64,000 nt of DNA from Planctomycetota bacterium (lineage in GTDB: Bacteria; Planctomycetota; UBA1135; GCA-002748355). This document shows positions 1-8,476 of the stretch, piece after piece; the stretch's first letter is position 1, and each line of letters begins with the position of its first letter. Below the pieces are notes generated by a model. That model searched no databases. It saw only the letters and a list, made by a program, of their open reading frames with translations, and was not told the origin of the DNA. The stretch spans positions 62,001-126,000 of the forward strand of contig PDSF01000031.1 of NCBI GenBank assembly GCA_002748355.1, read 5' to 3'. Position numbers and translations under genes: made by a program.

Positions 1-16
1 AGCTGCGCCGATCCAT
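1..16 (-). CDS. Start of a gene running off the left edge, possibly Tat-exported
   Basis: An ATG at 16-14 overlaps the stop of the tetraheme cytochrome gene (TGATG), so translation is probably coupled. Only five codons are visible, reading M-D-R-R-S. The RR pair right after the start fits a twin-arginine signal, and a nap-type cluster would often carry an iron-sulfur subunit here. That identity is a guess; only the start and the overlap are seen. Confidence 0.4.
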
Positions 17-732
17 CAGTGCTCCTCCCCCTTCTCTAGCTGCTTGTAGTGCTGGAGCGCTTTCCGCAGCGGGTCACGCTCTTGGTGCTCATCCTCCGCA
101 TGCCCCTGGCCACGTTTCCCCATCCGCAGGGTATTGGGGCCGGGGAGCGGCCGAATCGCCGCCATCGCCGGATGGCGCGGCATGTGTGGGTCGTGGCACT
201 CGGTGCACCCTAACTGCCGACGCTCTGGGCTGCCCTTCTGCCAGGAGCCAAACGCCTTGCCGTGGATGCCACGGGTCCAGTCGCTGTAGATGTCGACATG
301 GCAGCTCGCACAGAGCTGGGCAGTCTGACGGAAGCTCACCAGGCCGCCGCCGTTGAGCTTGAGCTTGTCGCGATCCTCGTAATCATGGCAGTCCATGCAG
401 CTCGTGTTGGGGCCGTGCACCAACACGACATGCTGGTGCTGCATAAGCCCCTGCGCCTTGGGCTGCTTGGTCAGGAAGGTGCGGTGACAGTCCATGCAAC
501 TGCGTTCGAAGCCATTGATCATAAGCTGGGGAGGATCCCCCAGGACCGCACGGCGTAGCACCGGCATGATCCGCGCCTTGCTGATGCGATGGACTGGCTC
601 CTTCGGATAAGCCGCAAGCTGCGGCCCCCAGAGGAACCAGGCTGCGAGAGCAAAGAAGACCGGGGCTACGAGCCAAGCACCTGAGCCGTAGCTGATCCGG
701 CTCTGGCTGCCCTGCTGCTCCGATTGCGACAT
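16..732 (-). CDS. Membrane-anchored tetraheme c-type cytochrome
   Basis: This 238-residue protein has one N-terminal hydrophobic segment (about residues 19-38) followed by a periplasmic domain with four CxxCH haem sites, at Cys79, Cys112, Cys141 and Cys176. The last reads CTECHDPH. One TM anchor plus four haems is the layout of NapC/NrfH-type quinol dehydrogenases, but the sequence is not a clear NapC/NrfH match, so the family is left open. It is third in the order napA, NapB-like lipoprotein, this gene. The likely role is passing electrons from membrane quinol or a following membrane complex to the periplasmic nitrate reductase. The next gene starts within its stop codon. The haem count is read directly; the role is inferred from context. 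Confidence 0.8.
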   Translation of the reverse strand: MSQSEQQGSQSRISYGSGAWLVAPVFFALAAWFLWGPQLAAYPKEPVHRISKARIMPVLRRAVLGDPPQLMINGFERSCMDCHRTFLTKQPKAQGLMQHQHVVLVHGPNTSCMDCHDYEDRDKLKLNGGGLVSFRQTAQLCASCHVDIYSDWTRGIHGKAFGSWQKGSPERRQLGCTECHDPHMPRHPAMAAIRPLPGPNTLRMGKRGQGHAEDEHQERDPLRKALQHYKQLEKGEEH

Positions 733-790
733 GAAATCACCTCGACCCGGGACCGGCGCACTTTCAGCCTGTGCGACGCCCCCGGCCTCC

Positions 791-1558
791 TCAGCGGTTG
801 CGCTTTCGGCGCTGGTTATCGGCGGTCCGAACCTGCACGTGGCAGCTACGACACTTGGCGGTGCTCAGGATCTTGCGTTGCGCCGATGTGAGCATGCTCT
901 TGTGCTCGGCGATCGGCGCGCCCTTGATCCCGTCTTCGTGGCAGAGCAAGCAGTCCTGCCGACCCCAGGCCCCGCGGTGCGATGCCGAGGCCGGAATCAT
1001 TGGCGGGAAGGCAAACTCGTCGAAGCGCTCGTCGCGCTTGCGCTTCTTGGTGCTGGGCTTGCTACCCGGCACCTTGACATGGCAGCTCCGACACTTGGCG
1101 GTCTTGAGGATGGCCTGCTGGGCACTCGAGAGCATACTCTCGTGAACCACCATCGGAGCCTTGCCGACCCCCGTCTCGTGGCAACGCAGGCAGTCGTTGC
1201 GGAACCAGGCCTTCTTGTGGTAGCCGACGTCACTGACCGTCGGCGGGAATGCATCGTCGGCGAAGCGCTCATCGCCTTTGGGGCTAGGCTTCTCTGACGA
1301 TTTCGGCTTCTGCCTTGCTGGCCTTGGCTGCTTTGCTGGCCTTGCTGGCTTCTTCTTCGCCTGCTGCGCAGGCTTCTTGACCTGCTTCTTCTGCAGCTGG
1401 GCCACAGGCTCCGACTTACTCGCCTCGGACTTCTTCGGCTCCTGCTTCGGCGCCGATCCCCCGGTGACGGGAGCACTCCCGCCACCGCCTGAGGCGCAGC
1501 CGATCGCGAGGCCAGCGGCGAGCGCCGGCACGATCAGGATCCGCATCGCGGGTTTCAT
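791..1558 (-). CDS. Lipoprotein with two tandem NapB-like diheme modules
   Basis: A 255-residue exported protein. The ATG at 1558 is preferred over upstream starts because AAGGGAG lies just before it and a signal peptide follows, ending at a lipobox-like LAIGC (lipid Cys21). Residues 35-95 are a Lys/Pro/Ala linker. Two near-identical modules follow (about 96-163 and 176-243, offset 80 residues), each with DERF..FPP, a CLxCHE haem site, a GxxxAP, a conserved His and a second haem site CRSCHV. This order (PP..., CLxCH, AP, H, CxxCHV) matches NapB, the diheme small subunit of periplasmic nitrate reductase, duplicated here to give four haems (Cys123, 156, 203, 236). It starts 16 bp downstream of napA. 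The likely role is electron donor to NapA, tethered to a membrane. The duplication is seen; the NapB relationship is motif-based. Confidence 0.8.
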   Translation of the reverse strand: MKPAMRILIVPALAAGLAIGCASGGGGSAPVTGGSAPKQEPKKSEASKSEPVAQLQKKQVKKPAQQAKKKPARPAKQPRPARQKPKSSEKPSPKGDERFADDAFPPTVSDVGYHKKAWFRNDCLRCHETGVGKAPMVVHESMLSSAQQAILKTAKCRSCHVKVPGSKPSTKKRKRDERFDEFAFPPMIPASASHRGAWGRQDCLLCHEDGIKGAPIAEHKSMLTSAQRKILSTAKCRSCHVQVRTADNQRRKRNR

Positions 1559-1574
1559 CACATACTCCCTTGCC

Positions 1575-3905
1575 TCAGGCCTTGGCGATTTTGACGGCGC
1601 AGACCTTGAACTCGGGCTGCTTCGAACCCGGGTCGTAGGCATCGATGGTGACAAAGTTGATCAGGCTATCCCTGCCCGCCCAGTGCCAAGGAACGAAGAC
1701 CATGCCTTCTCGAGGCATGTCGATGACCCGAGCCTTGATCAGGGCTTCGCCACGACGGGAGGTGATCCGGACCATGTCGCCCGATTGGATGTCCCATTTG
1801 CGAGCGTCATTGGGGTGAATCTCCACGTAGCACTCGGGGTAGGCCCGCCTCAGCTGCGGCACCGTCATCGTCATCGTGCCCGTGTGCCAGTGCTCAAGAA
1901 CGCGCCCGGTAGACATCACAACCGGGTACTCATCATCGACCGGCTCTGCTGGCGGCTTGGCCGGACGGCACCACACAACAGCGCGGTGATTCGGAGCCGC
2001 ATAGAACTTGGTCTCACCATCTTGGAGCGAGTTGTCGGCGAAGGGGCCCTTGTCGAGGAGAGGATCCTCGCCCTTGACGAAACGGCGTGCCGTGCCCTTG
2101 GAATCAACCGTCGGGGCAGGCCAGCGAATACCGCGCTCCTTCTTCAGGCGCTCACGAGTCATGCCCCAGAAGTCGTAAGGCGTGTTCTTTGAAGCGAGAC
2201 GCATCTCGTCCCAAACGTCATCCTCGTTCTTAAACTTGCTGGAGATGTAGCCGCGCGGCACGACCCCGCTGGCCTCCAAGCGGGCTGCCAGGTCGAGGAT
2301 GATCTCGAGGTCCGGACGCGCCTCACCCGGCGAACGGCAGACCTTGGGCTGGTACTGGTAGCGGCGCTCGGACATGCCGAAGACGCCCGCCTTCTCGGTC
2401 CAAATCGCCGCAGGCAAAACCACGTCGGCGAGTTCCGTCGTCCGCGTCGGGTAGCCATCGATCACGCAAACAAAGGGCTTCTTCGCCCTTTCTTTGCCCA
2501 TGGCATCGCGCGTGATGCTCAGGTTCGGCATCGACTGGCCAGGATTGGTCGTGCTGATCAGGATGGCCTGAACCTCATCGCGCTTCATGGCCTTGAACAA
2601 CTCGACGGTGTTGAGGCCAGGCTTCGGCTGGATTTTGCCGGGCTGTGCTCCCCAGATCTCCTCCATCTGCTTGCGGTGCTCGGGCTTCTTGACCACGCGC
2701 CCGTAGGGGAGGATGTGGCACAGCGAGCCGGTGTCGCGGACACCGCCGCAGGCATTGGGCTGGCCGGTCAACGAGAAGGGTGTCGCCCCCGGCTTGCCGA
2801 TCTGGCCGGTGATCAGGTGCAGGTTGTGCATCAGGTTGTTGGCCCAGACGCCGGTGATGCGCTGATTGAGGCCCATGGTCCAGAAGCTCATGGTCGGGCC
2901 GCCGGCAAAAATACGCGCCGCTTCGACGATCTTGTCTGCGGGCACACCCGAGATACGCGAGGCGGCCTCTGGCGTGAACTGCTCCAGGAAGGCCTTGTAG
3001 CCGTCCCAACCAACGTTCTTGGGTTTGCCGTTCTCAACGATCTTGAACTGGACGTTCTTGTCCATGAACTTCTTGTCGTACTTCCCTTCCTTGATGATGA
3101 CGTGCGCCATCGCGTGGAAGATCGCCAGGTCGTAGCCCGGAACTGGGTCGAGATGGACATCGGCGATTGAGGTGACCGGGCTCTTACGCGGGTCACAGAC
3201 GATGACCAGCACGTCGCGTCGCGACTGCTTGCGCGCGAGGATCTTGTCGAAGATCACAGGGTGGCACTCGGCGGTGTTCGAGCCGACCAGGAAGAAGACC
3301 TTGGCATGGTCGATGTCGCCGTAGCTTCCCATCGGCTCGTCCTTGCCGAAGGTCGAGACGTAGCCACCGACAGCCGAAGCCATGCACAGGCGTGGGTTGC
3401 CTTCGACGTTGTTGGTTCCGATGCCGCCCTTGAACAGGCGGTTGGCAAGGTAGCTCTCCTCAGAAAGGCACTGACCCGATCCGTAGAAGGCGGCACCGTT
3501 CGGCCCCTTGCTCTTGATCGCCTCGGTAAACTTCTCAGCCACGAGGCTCATCGCCTCTTCCCAGCTGGCGCGCTCAAGCTTGCCGTTCTTCCGAATCTGC
3601 GGGTACTGCAGGCGATCAGGGGAACGAACCATCACTGGCAGGAACAGCGCCTTCGCGCAGACCAAGCCCTTGGTGGTCGGATGCTCGGGGTCACCACGCA
3701 GCTTGACGATCTTCTCGTCGCGCACGCCGATCATCACACCGCAGCCGGTGCCGCAGAATCGACAAACGCTCTTGTGCCACTGAAGGTCGGGCGCAGTCGG
3801 ATCGGCGCCGGCCTCCTTGGGCGTGGCCATAGCCGTGCCCCTCGCTGCTGAAACGACCGCCGCCATGGCGGAGTACTTCATGAAGTCGCGACGGGTCGCA
3901 GTCAT
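1575..3905 (-). CDS. napA: Periplasmic nitrate reductase catalytic subunit
   Basis: This 776-residue protein starts with a twin-arginine signal (RRDFMK, residues 5-10) and is exported folded. A 4Fe-4S site follows (Cys48, Cys51, Cys55, Cys83). The molybdenum-ligand region reads PRLCMASAV (Cys174) and is followed by FGKDEPMGSY and a GSNTAECHP segment, the pattern of NapA rather than of formate dehydrogenase or Nas. It reduces nitrate to nitrite using bis-MGD molybdenum. The length lies between the Desulfovibrio type (about 755) and the E. coli type (about 830). An AGGA is placed before the ATG. It is the first gene of the visible cluster, followed by the NapB-like and tetraheme cytochromes. 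No NapD chaperone is seen within the window. Confidence 0.93.
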   Translation of the reverse strand: MTATRRDFMKYSAMAAVVSAARGTAMATPKEAGADPTAPDLQWHKSVCRFCGTGCGVMIGVRDEKIVKLRGDPEHPTTKGLVCAKALFLPVMVRSPDRLQYPQIRKNGKLERASWEEAMSLVAEKFTEAIKSKGPNGAAFYGSGQCLSEESYLANRLFKGGIGTNNVEGNPRLCMASAVGGYVSTFGKDEPMGSYGDIDHAKVFFLVGSNTAECHPVIFDKILARKQSRRDVLVIVCDPRKSPVTSIADVHLDPVPGYDLAIFHAMAHVIIKEGKYDKKFMDKNVQFKIVENGKPKNVGWDGYKAFLEQFTPEAASRISGVPADKIVEAARIFAGGPTMSFWTMGLNQRITGVWANNLMHNLHLITGQIGKPGATPFSLTGQPNACGGVRDTGSLCHILPYGRVVKKPEHRKQMEEIWGAQPGKIQPKPGLNTVELFKAMKRDEVQAILISTTNPGQSMPNLSITRDAMGKERAKKPFVCVIDGYPTRTTELADVVLPAAIWTEKAGVFGMSERRYQYQPKVCRSPGEARPDLEIILDLAARLEASGVVPRGYISSKFKNEDDVWDEMRLASKNTPYDFWGMTRERLKKERGIRWPAPTVDSKGTARRFVKGEDPLLDKGPFADNSLQDGETKFYAAPNHRAVVWCRPAKPPAEPVDDEYPVVMSTGRVLEHWHTGTMTMTVPQLRRAYPECYVEIHPNDARKWDIQSGDMVRITSRRGEALIKARVIDMPREGMVFVPWHWAGRDSLINFVTIDAYDPGSKQPEFKVCAVKIAKA

Positions 3906-4475
3906 GAGCCTGTCCTATTCGATGAGTCCGCAAGAAAGAGGTGCGAGGGAGAGAAAAGGCGACTAGCGGAGGTGGCAACGCCTGGTCTTCGACGTAAGAG
4001 GAATCATCGACAAAGGAGGCCAGGGCCCCAATAAGCCACCTAGCCATAGTGTTTATGTATCTAGGCTCGGGGCACTCACCCACATATACCGCATGGGCAA
4101 GACCAACAAAAAATACCCTTAACCCCTTAGTGAAAAGGGTTTCCGGCCGGAGCCCAAAGCCGTGTCCAGATTTAAAGCTAGACATGACGCGCGATTTAAA
4201 CGCAATAAGACCAATTGGGAATGAGCCCTTAGCTCTCAGAGTTCGCCCTTAGCTCCCACAAAGACGCCGACGAATAAGGCCAGCAACCAGGACGGCTAGC
4301 TCTCCAGGATTCCGAGCAAGTTGTGCTGCCCGATCCCCAGAAAGCAGCAGCGAGCCTCCAAAGCAAGGCGGCGACGGCGTGGCTCAAGCCCTTGAGACTC
4401 TTCGCCCCAAGGCAGCTCGAAGACCTCGCCATCGCCGCGCTATCTACTCGCTCGGGCTTTGCAGCCCCTTCTAGC
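3906..4475. promoter_or_regulatory. AT-richer 570-bp intergenic region upstream of napA
   Basis: No convincing gene is found. The stretch about 4030-4220 is clearly AT-richer than its surroundings and must hold the napA promoter. Visible structure: GATTTAAA occurs twice 24 bp apart (near 4170 and 4194), and GCCCTTAGCTC is repeated at 4225-4235 and 4245-4255. No clean FNR-type TTGAT-N4-ATCAA site or sigma-54 promoter was recognised by eye. Confidence 0.5.
4121..4141 (-). terminator. Possible terminator of the lamin-tail gene
   Basis: On the minus strand AACCCTTT and AAGGGGTT can pair (one mismatch) around the loop TCACT, followed a few bases later by TATTTTTTG. It lies about 340 bp past the lamin-tail gene. 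The stem is short and a regulatory palindrome for napA is equally possible. Confidence 0.3.
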
Positions 4476-6179
4476 TCAGTTACTCAGGCGGGTCTCGATG
4501 CCCTGCGAGGCAGCCATCGGCATCGGCGCCGAGAGCTTGCTGTCGAGAGCAAAGACCTGCCAGTTCACCAGGAAATTGGCGTAGCTGCTATTGCTCGGCA
4601 ACGGGAAGGGAAAGTGAGCTTCGCCCTTCGCATCCGACCTAGCCCCAATGATGAAGACTGGAGAGGTATAGAGACTCGTGCCCTTCGCCATCGTCGCGAT
4701 CGGCAGATTGCTGCGTCCGGCCCCCAAGATCAGTAGCGCAGGGCTCTTGGCCGCCAGCCGACGCGCGGTCACGCCAAAACCCTTGCTCCCGAGCACTGGC
4801 GGGGTGGCAACGAAGGCATCGACAACGCCGACGGTGGTCGCACTAGCACTGCCGTAGTAGCCCACGGCGCCCACGCTCGGGCGCACGCGCAGATCATCAA
4901 TCGTCAGCGGACGGTTGGCACCCAGCTTCTTGAAGCTCTCACGCGAACCCGCGTAGATATCGCCGAGCGTCGGCCGCGCGATACGGCCACCTACGACCTC
5001 ACCGGCACCACTGCCCATCTTGCCGCCGAGCCAAAGACCAGCACTGTTGCCGTTCACCTCAAGGCGTAGACGCTGCCAGCCATCGTTCTTGCCCTTGCTG
5101 ACCACGATCTTGCCGAGAACGGTCCAGTCGGAGCCGCCGTCGTTGTGGTCGATGAGGTAGAGGGCCGATCCCTTGCTGCTATTGACATAGGTCGCGGACA
5201 CCCCGGTGTTGCCATTGCGCTTGTAGCCAAAGCTCCGCTCGGGATCGGGATAGTCGAAGAAGGTGGTCGTGCTTCCCTGGACACCAATGCTCCACATCTC
5301 GAGGTCGCCAGTCTGGGTGGCGTTCGAGGCCTCGATATAGACGTAGCACTCGACGACGAGGTCACGCTGGGGGCGCTGCAGCAGCACGCCAGCATTCCCG
5401 CCATTGTCATAGCTGTCGTAGATGACCAGGCATTTACCGCCCTGGGGCGAGGCCGGGATCACCTGGGGATTGTGCTTGCTGGTCTTGGTCGGATCGATGT
5501 AGACCGGCGGGATAAAGCTGCCAGCCCAACCTTTGTGCACGGCTTCGGGCGTTCCCTTATCGAAAGTATCAAAGAGCACCGCCCCACTACTCAGATTGTT
5601 GGTCTTGCCCGGAGTCTCGGGGCGCAGCACCCAGTCCTGGCCGCTTTTGCTGTTGTAGCCATCCAGGACCCTCGACAGCGAAGTGGGCGAGGTATTGCTA
5701 CTCATGTGCGCCCCCCAAATGCCATCGCCGTTGATGATCGACTTGTGCCAGGTCGCCGTAGCGCTGATGCGGTACGTCTCGTAGCAAAGGCTGTCGACCC
5801 GCCGCTTGCCCTTGGGGTTGTAGAGCACAAGGCCCTCCTGCGAGTTCTCGAAGAGATTGCCCGCGCCCAGGACCTGATTGACACCTGCAACCTTGCTCGT
5901 CCCCATCACGTAGAAACCGCCCGCCGCAATCTTGGTATTTGCGGGGATGGTGTATTTCCGCTTGTAGGTCGTGGCGTTTCTCTGATCCCAAAGCCGAAGC
6001 TCCCAAGCGCTGATGTCGACCGGAGACTTGCTGGCGTTGTAGAGTTCGACGAACTCACGGTCGTCCGCCCCGGCGTTGTCGTAAAGGATCTCGTTGATCA
6101 CAACGGCCTGGGAAGCGGCGGGAACGGCGAAGAGCAGGGCGGCAAAGCCCATGCGGGTAGCATGACGAAGGGCAGACAT
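4476..6179 (-). CDS. Exported lamin-tail-domain protein
   Basis: A 567-residue exported protein. The ATG at 6179 is chosen because AGGAG precedes it and a signal peptide follows at once (about residues 1-25, ending in SQA). The mature N-terminus reads VVINEILYDNAG..DREFVELYN, the hallmark of a lamin-tail (LTD) domain, about residues 26-130. The middle (about 200-460) contains a DTFD start, long beta-rich stretches and DDLRVRP, suggesting a concanavalin/laminin-G-like fold. The last about 110 residues resemble, from memory, a C-terminal beta domain common in planctomycete exported proteins. No enzymatic motif is seen. The likely place is outside the cytoplasm as a surface or adhesion protein. 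It stands alone, with a 123-bp gap to the upstream gene. Confidence 0.75.
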   Translation of the reverse strand: MSALRHATRMGFAALLFAVPAASQAVVINEILYDNAGADDREFVELYNASKSPVDISAWELRLWDQRNATTYKRKYTIPANTKIAAGGFYVMGTSKVAGVNQVLGAGNLFENSQEGLVLYNPKGKRRVDSLCYETYRISATATWHKSIINGDGIWGAHMSSNTSPTSLSRVLDGYNSKSGQDWVLRPETPGKTNNLSSGAVLFDTFDKGTPEAVHKGWAGSFIPPVYIDPTKTSKHNPQVIPASPQGGKCLVIYDSYDNGGNAGVLLQRPQRDLVVECYVYIEASNATQTGDLEMWSIGVQGSTTTFFDYPDPERSFGYKRNGNTGVSATYVNSSKGSALYLIDHNDGGSDWTVLGKIVVSKGKNDGWQRLRLEVNGNSAGLWLGGKMGSGAGEVVGGRIARPTLGDIYAGSRESFKKLGANRPLTIDDLRVRPSVGAVGYYGSASATTVGVVDAFVATPPVLGSKGFGVTARRLAAKSPALLILGAGRSNLPIATMAKGTSLYTSPVFIIGARSDAKGEAHFPFPLPSNSSYANFLVNWQVFALDSKLSAPMPMAASQGIETRLSN

Positions 6180-6302
6180 AGTCGACTCCTGAGAGAGAAT
6201 GCGAGTGGAAGAGCCTAGCAGCTCCTCAAAGGCAAAGCCCCGACCCCAGAGAATCTCTTTGTCGCCCCAGTCTTCACCAAGAGGCACGCGGCGAAGGTCG
6301 AC

Positions 6303-6797
6303 TCAGCCCTGGCCCGGCTCGTGCACAGACAAAAGGGTTCGAATCGACAAGGCCGCGCCACCAAAAAGCACGATCCCAGCGAGCAGCATCACAAAAAAAC
6401 CGAGCGGCAGCGAATCGGAGAACTGGATCGAGACCGGCATCTCAAGCTTCTTCAGCACCGGCTTGCCGTCCTTGGTCTTGCCACTGTCATACGCAGCGAT
6501 GAGCTTGGCCAAGGCTGCCTCGCTCGGGGTCACGGCAAAACGGCCCTCCCCGAGCTTCTGCACAGCCTCCTGATCGATGTGCGCGACCTGGCTTCCAGGG
6601 CGCAGCTCAAGCGCAAAGGAATGCAAACGCTCACCGGCCTTGAGTTGTACCGGGACCCGCACCTCATAGCGCTGTCCCTGGGTCAGAAAAACCGTGCCCT
6701 GCTGACTCTCCAGCCCCTCAATAACGATGGCATCCTGCGCCAGCGCCAAGGGCATAAGGAGAAGTAGGGAGAGCACAACCCGGATACCCCAACTCAT
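6303..6797 (-). CDS. Exported protein with C-terminal membrane anchor, overlapping the symporter gene
   Basis: This 164-residue protein has a signal peptide (about 1-20, ending LALAQ), a beta-rich periplasmic part with a GQRYEVRVPVQL segment, and one TM segment near the C-terminus (about 132-152) followed by a short basic/acidic tail. No known family is recognised. Its ATG overlaps the stop of the upstream sodium symporter gene (ATGA, 6794-6797), so the two are very probably translated together in fixed ratio. That makes an accessory or stabilising subunit of the transporter the most economical guess. Known small NSS subunits are far shorter, so this would be a different kind of partner. Confidence 0.65.
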   Translation of the reverse strand: MSWGIRVVLSLLLLMPLALAQDAIVIEGLESQQGTVFLTQGQRYEVRVPVQLKAGERLHSFALELRPGSQVAHIDQEAVQKLGEGRFAVTPSEAALAKLIAAYDSGKTKDGKPVLKKLEMPVSIQFSDSLPLGFFVMLLAGIVLFGGAALSIRTLLSVHEPGQG

Positions 6798-8386
6798 CGT
6801 CCGCCCTCCTCACTTGCCAGCAAATGACTGCCCTCTTCACCCTTCGCCCGGGTAAGCAATAATCCTCCGCCGCAGGTCACCAGGAGCCAAACACCGATCG
6901 CAAGGTAATGCAGCGAGCCCAGGAGGCCGCCCTCCGAGTCATATTCGTTGGAGCTGCCATAGAGACCATTCTGGATCTCCACGTTCCAGACATTCCAAAC
7001 AAGGATTCCCAGGATAAGCGCAGGGATAACAAAGGTGATCAACACATCGAACCAAGCCCCCAAGTGAAATCGGCTGTTCTTATTGATGTGTTCCCTGATT
7101 CGCCGAGGCCCAACAACCCAGCCAAGCACCACGCACTCCACCAGCCCAACGATCAGCAAGCCATAACCAAAGGACCAATGATCGATCAGATCGAGGAGGG
7201 TAAGCCCCAAGACCCCTCCGGCCGACTGTGAGTTCACAATGACAGGAAGCGCGAAGAGCACGGAGCCAATCAGACCGAAGGGAACCGCGATCATGAGAGT
7301 CTTGGAGCGCCGCAGCCGAAACTTATCCTGCATGCCCGAGACCAGGGCCTCGACTAAGGAAATGCTTGAGGTGAGTCCCGCAATCAAGAGCAGGAAGAAG
7401 AAAGCAACACCAATCACCTGAAAGCCGGGATCAACGCTCCCGATGCCCTTCGGGACAATAAAGAACATCATCGCCAGGGTCGAAACTTCCGGCTCGATGG
7501 CAAAAGCAAAGAGCATAGAAAAGATCGCTACGCCAGCGACCCATTCAAAACCGCAATTGAGCAGGCTGGTGGTGATCGCATTGTGCGTGTGATCACTTCT
7601 CTTTGGCAGGTAACTGGCGTAGGCCGACATCACACCAAAGCCGAGCGACAGCGTGAAGAACATCTGGCTCATCGCGCCCTGCCAAACTTCGGGCTTCCTA
7701 AGCACGCTCATCTCGGGCGTGAACAGGAACATTACCCCATCGATGCCGCCTTCCTGCGACAGACCAATGACGATCATGCCGATCATCGCCAGCCACATCG
7801 TCGGCACAAAGATCTTGACTGCAAACTCGATCGTCTTGGTCCCTCTTGAAACCAAAACTACGTTGAGCAACCAAACAACGACAACGAATAGCACCGGCTG
7901 CCAACTGCGGATCAAAGCATAAAAGAACCCTTCCGGATTGCTTTTACTGACCCCTCCCTCACCGACAGAGGCGAAGAACGTCTCGCCACCAAATAATACC
8001 TCTCCCGTCGAGTCACCCAGCGCCCCAAAAAGGGTCCCGAGACCCCATCCGAGGATCGTGATGTAATACATCGTAATGAAGCTGGCATTCAGGATGGCAA
8101 ACCAACCGGCAAACTCCGCCGCCGCCCCGCCAACCTGCCGCATCGCCAACGGGAAGGAGCGCCGCGTATATGCCCCAATCCCAAACTCCGCGATCATGAC
8201 TGGGATACCAATCAAAAAGAGAGCGATGAAATAAGGCAGATAGAACGCACCACCGCCGTAGGCGTAGGCGTTGGCTGGGAAGAAGACGATGTTACCGAGG
8301 CCGATCGCGCTGCCAGAAGCAGCCAAGATAAAGCCGAACTTCGACTTCCACTGAGCGCGGGGCGGCTCATTTACCGTTTTAGTCAT
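6794..8386 (-). CDS. Sodium-dependent neurotransmitter:sodium symporter family transporter
   Basis: A 530-residue multi-spanning membrane protein. The N-terminus has W..KFGFILAASGSAIGLGN, the TM1 signature of the NSS/SNF family (LeuT-like) that forms the sodium and substrate sites. About 11-12 hydrophobic segments follow, including FFTLSLGFGVMSAYASYLP (TM6-7 region). Bacterial members import amino acids or related amines with sodium; the substrate cannot be told from sequence. The ATG at 8386 is preferred to the TTG one codon earlier; no good Shine-Dalgarno sequence is seen. Its stop overlaps the start of a small exported membrane protein. Confidence 0.92.
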   Translation of the reverse strand: MTKTVNEPPRAQWKSKFGFILAASGSAIGLGNIVFFPANAYAYGGGAFYLPYFIALFLIGIPVMIAEFGIGAYTRRSFPLAMRQVGGAAAEFAGWFAILNASFITMYYITILGWGLGTLFGALGDSTGEVLFGGETFFASVGEGGVSKSNPEGFFYALIRSWQPVLFVVVVWLLNVVLVSRGTKTIEFAVKIFVPTMWLAMIGMIVIGLSQEGGIDGVMFLFTPEMSVLRKPEVWQGAMSQMFFTLSLGFGVMSAYASYLPKRSDHTHNAITTSLLNCGFEWVAGVAIFSMLFAFAIEPEVSTLAMMFFIVPKGIGSVDPGFQVIGVAFFFLLLIAGLTSSISLVEALVSGMQDKFRLRRSKTLMIAVPFGLIGSVLFALPVIVNSQSAGGVLGLTLLDLIDHWSFGYGLLIVGLVECVVLGWVVGPRRIREHINKNSRFHLGAWFDVLITFVIPALILGILVWNVWNVEIQNGLYGSSNEYDSEGGLLGSLHYLAIGVWLLVTCGGGLLLTRAKGEEGSHLLASEEGGR

Positions 8387-8476
8387 CAATGAGGGCTAGG
8401 GCTGAGAGGGAGAGCGAGCCGGGCAACGATACTAGGTAATCGCCCCGCGGTCCACGAGTGAGCCCAAGGGCACGAC

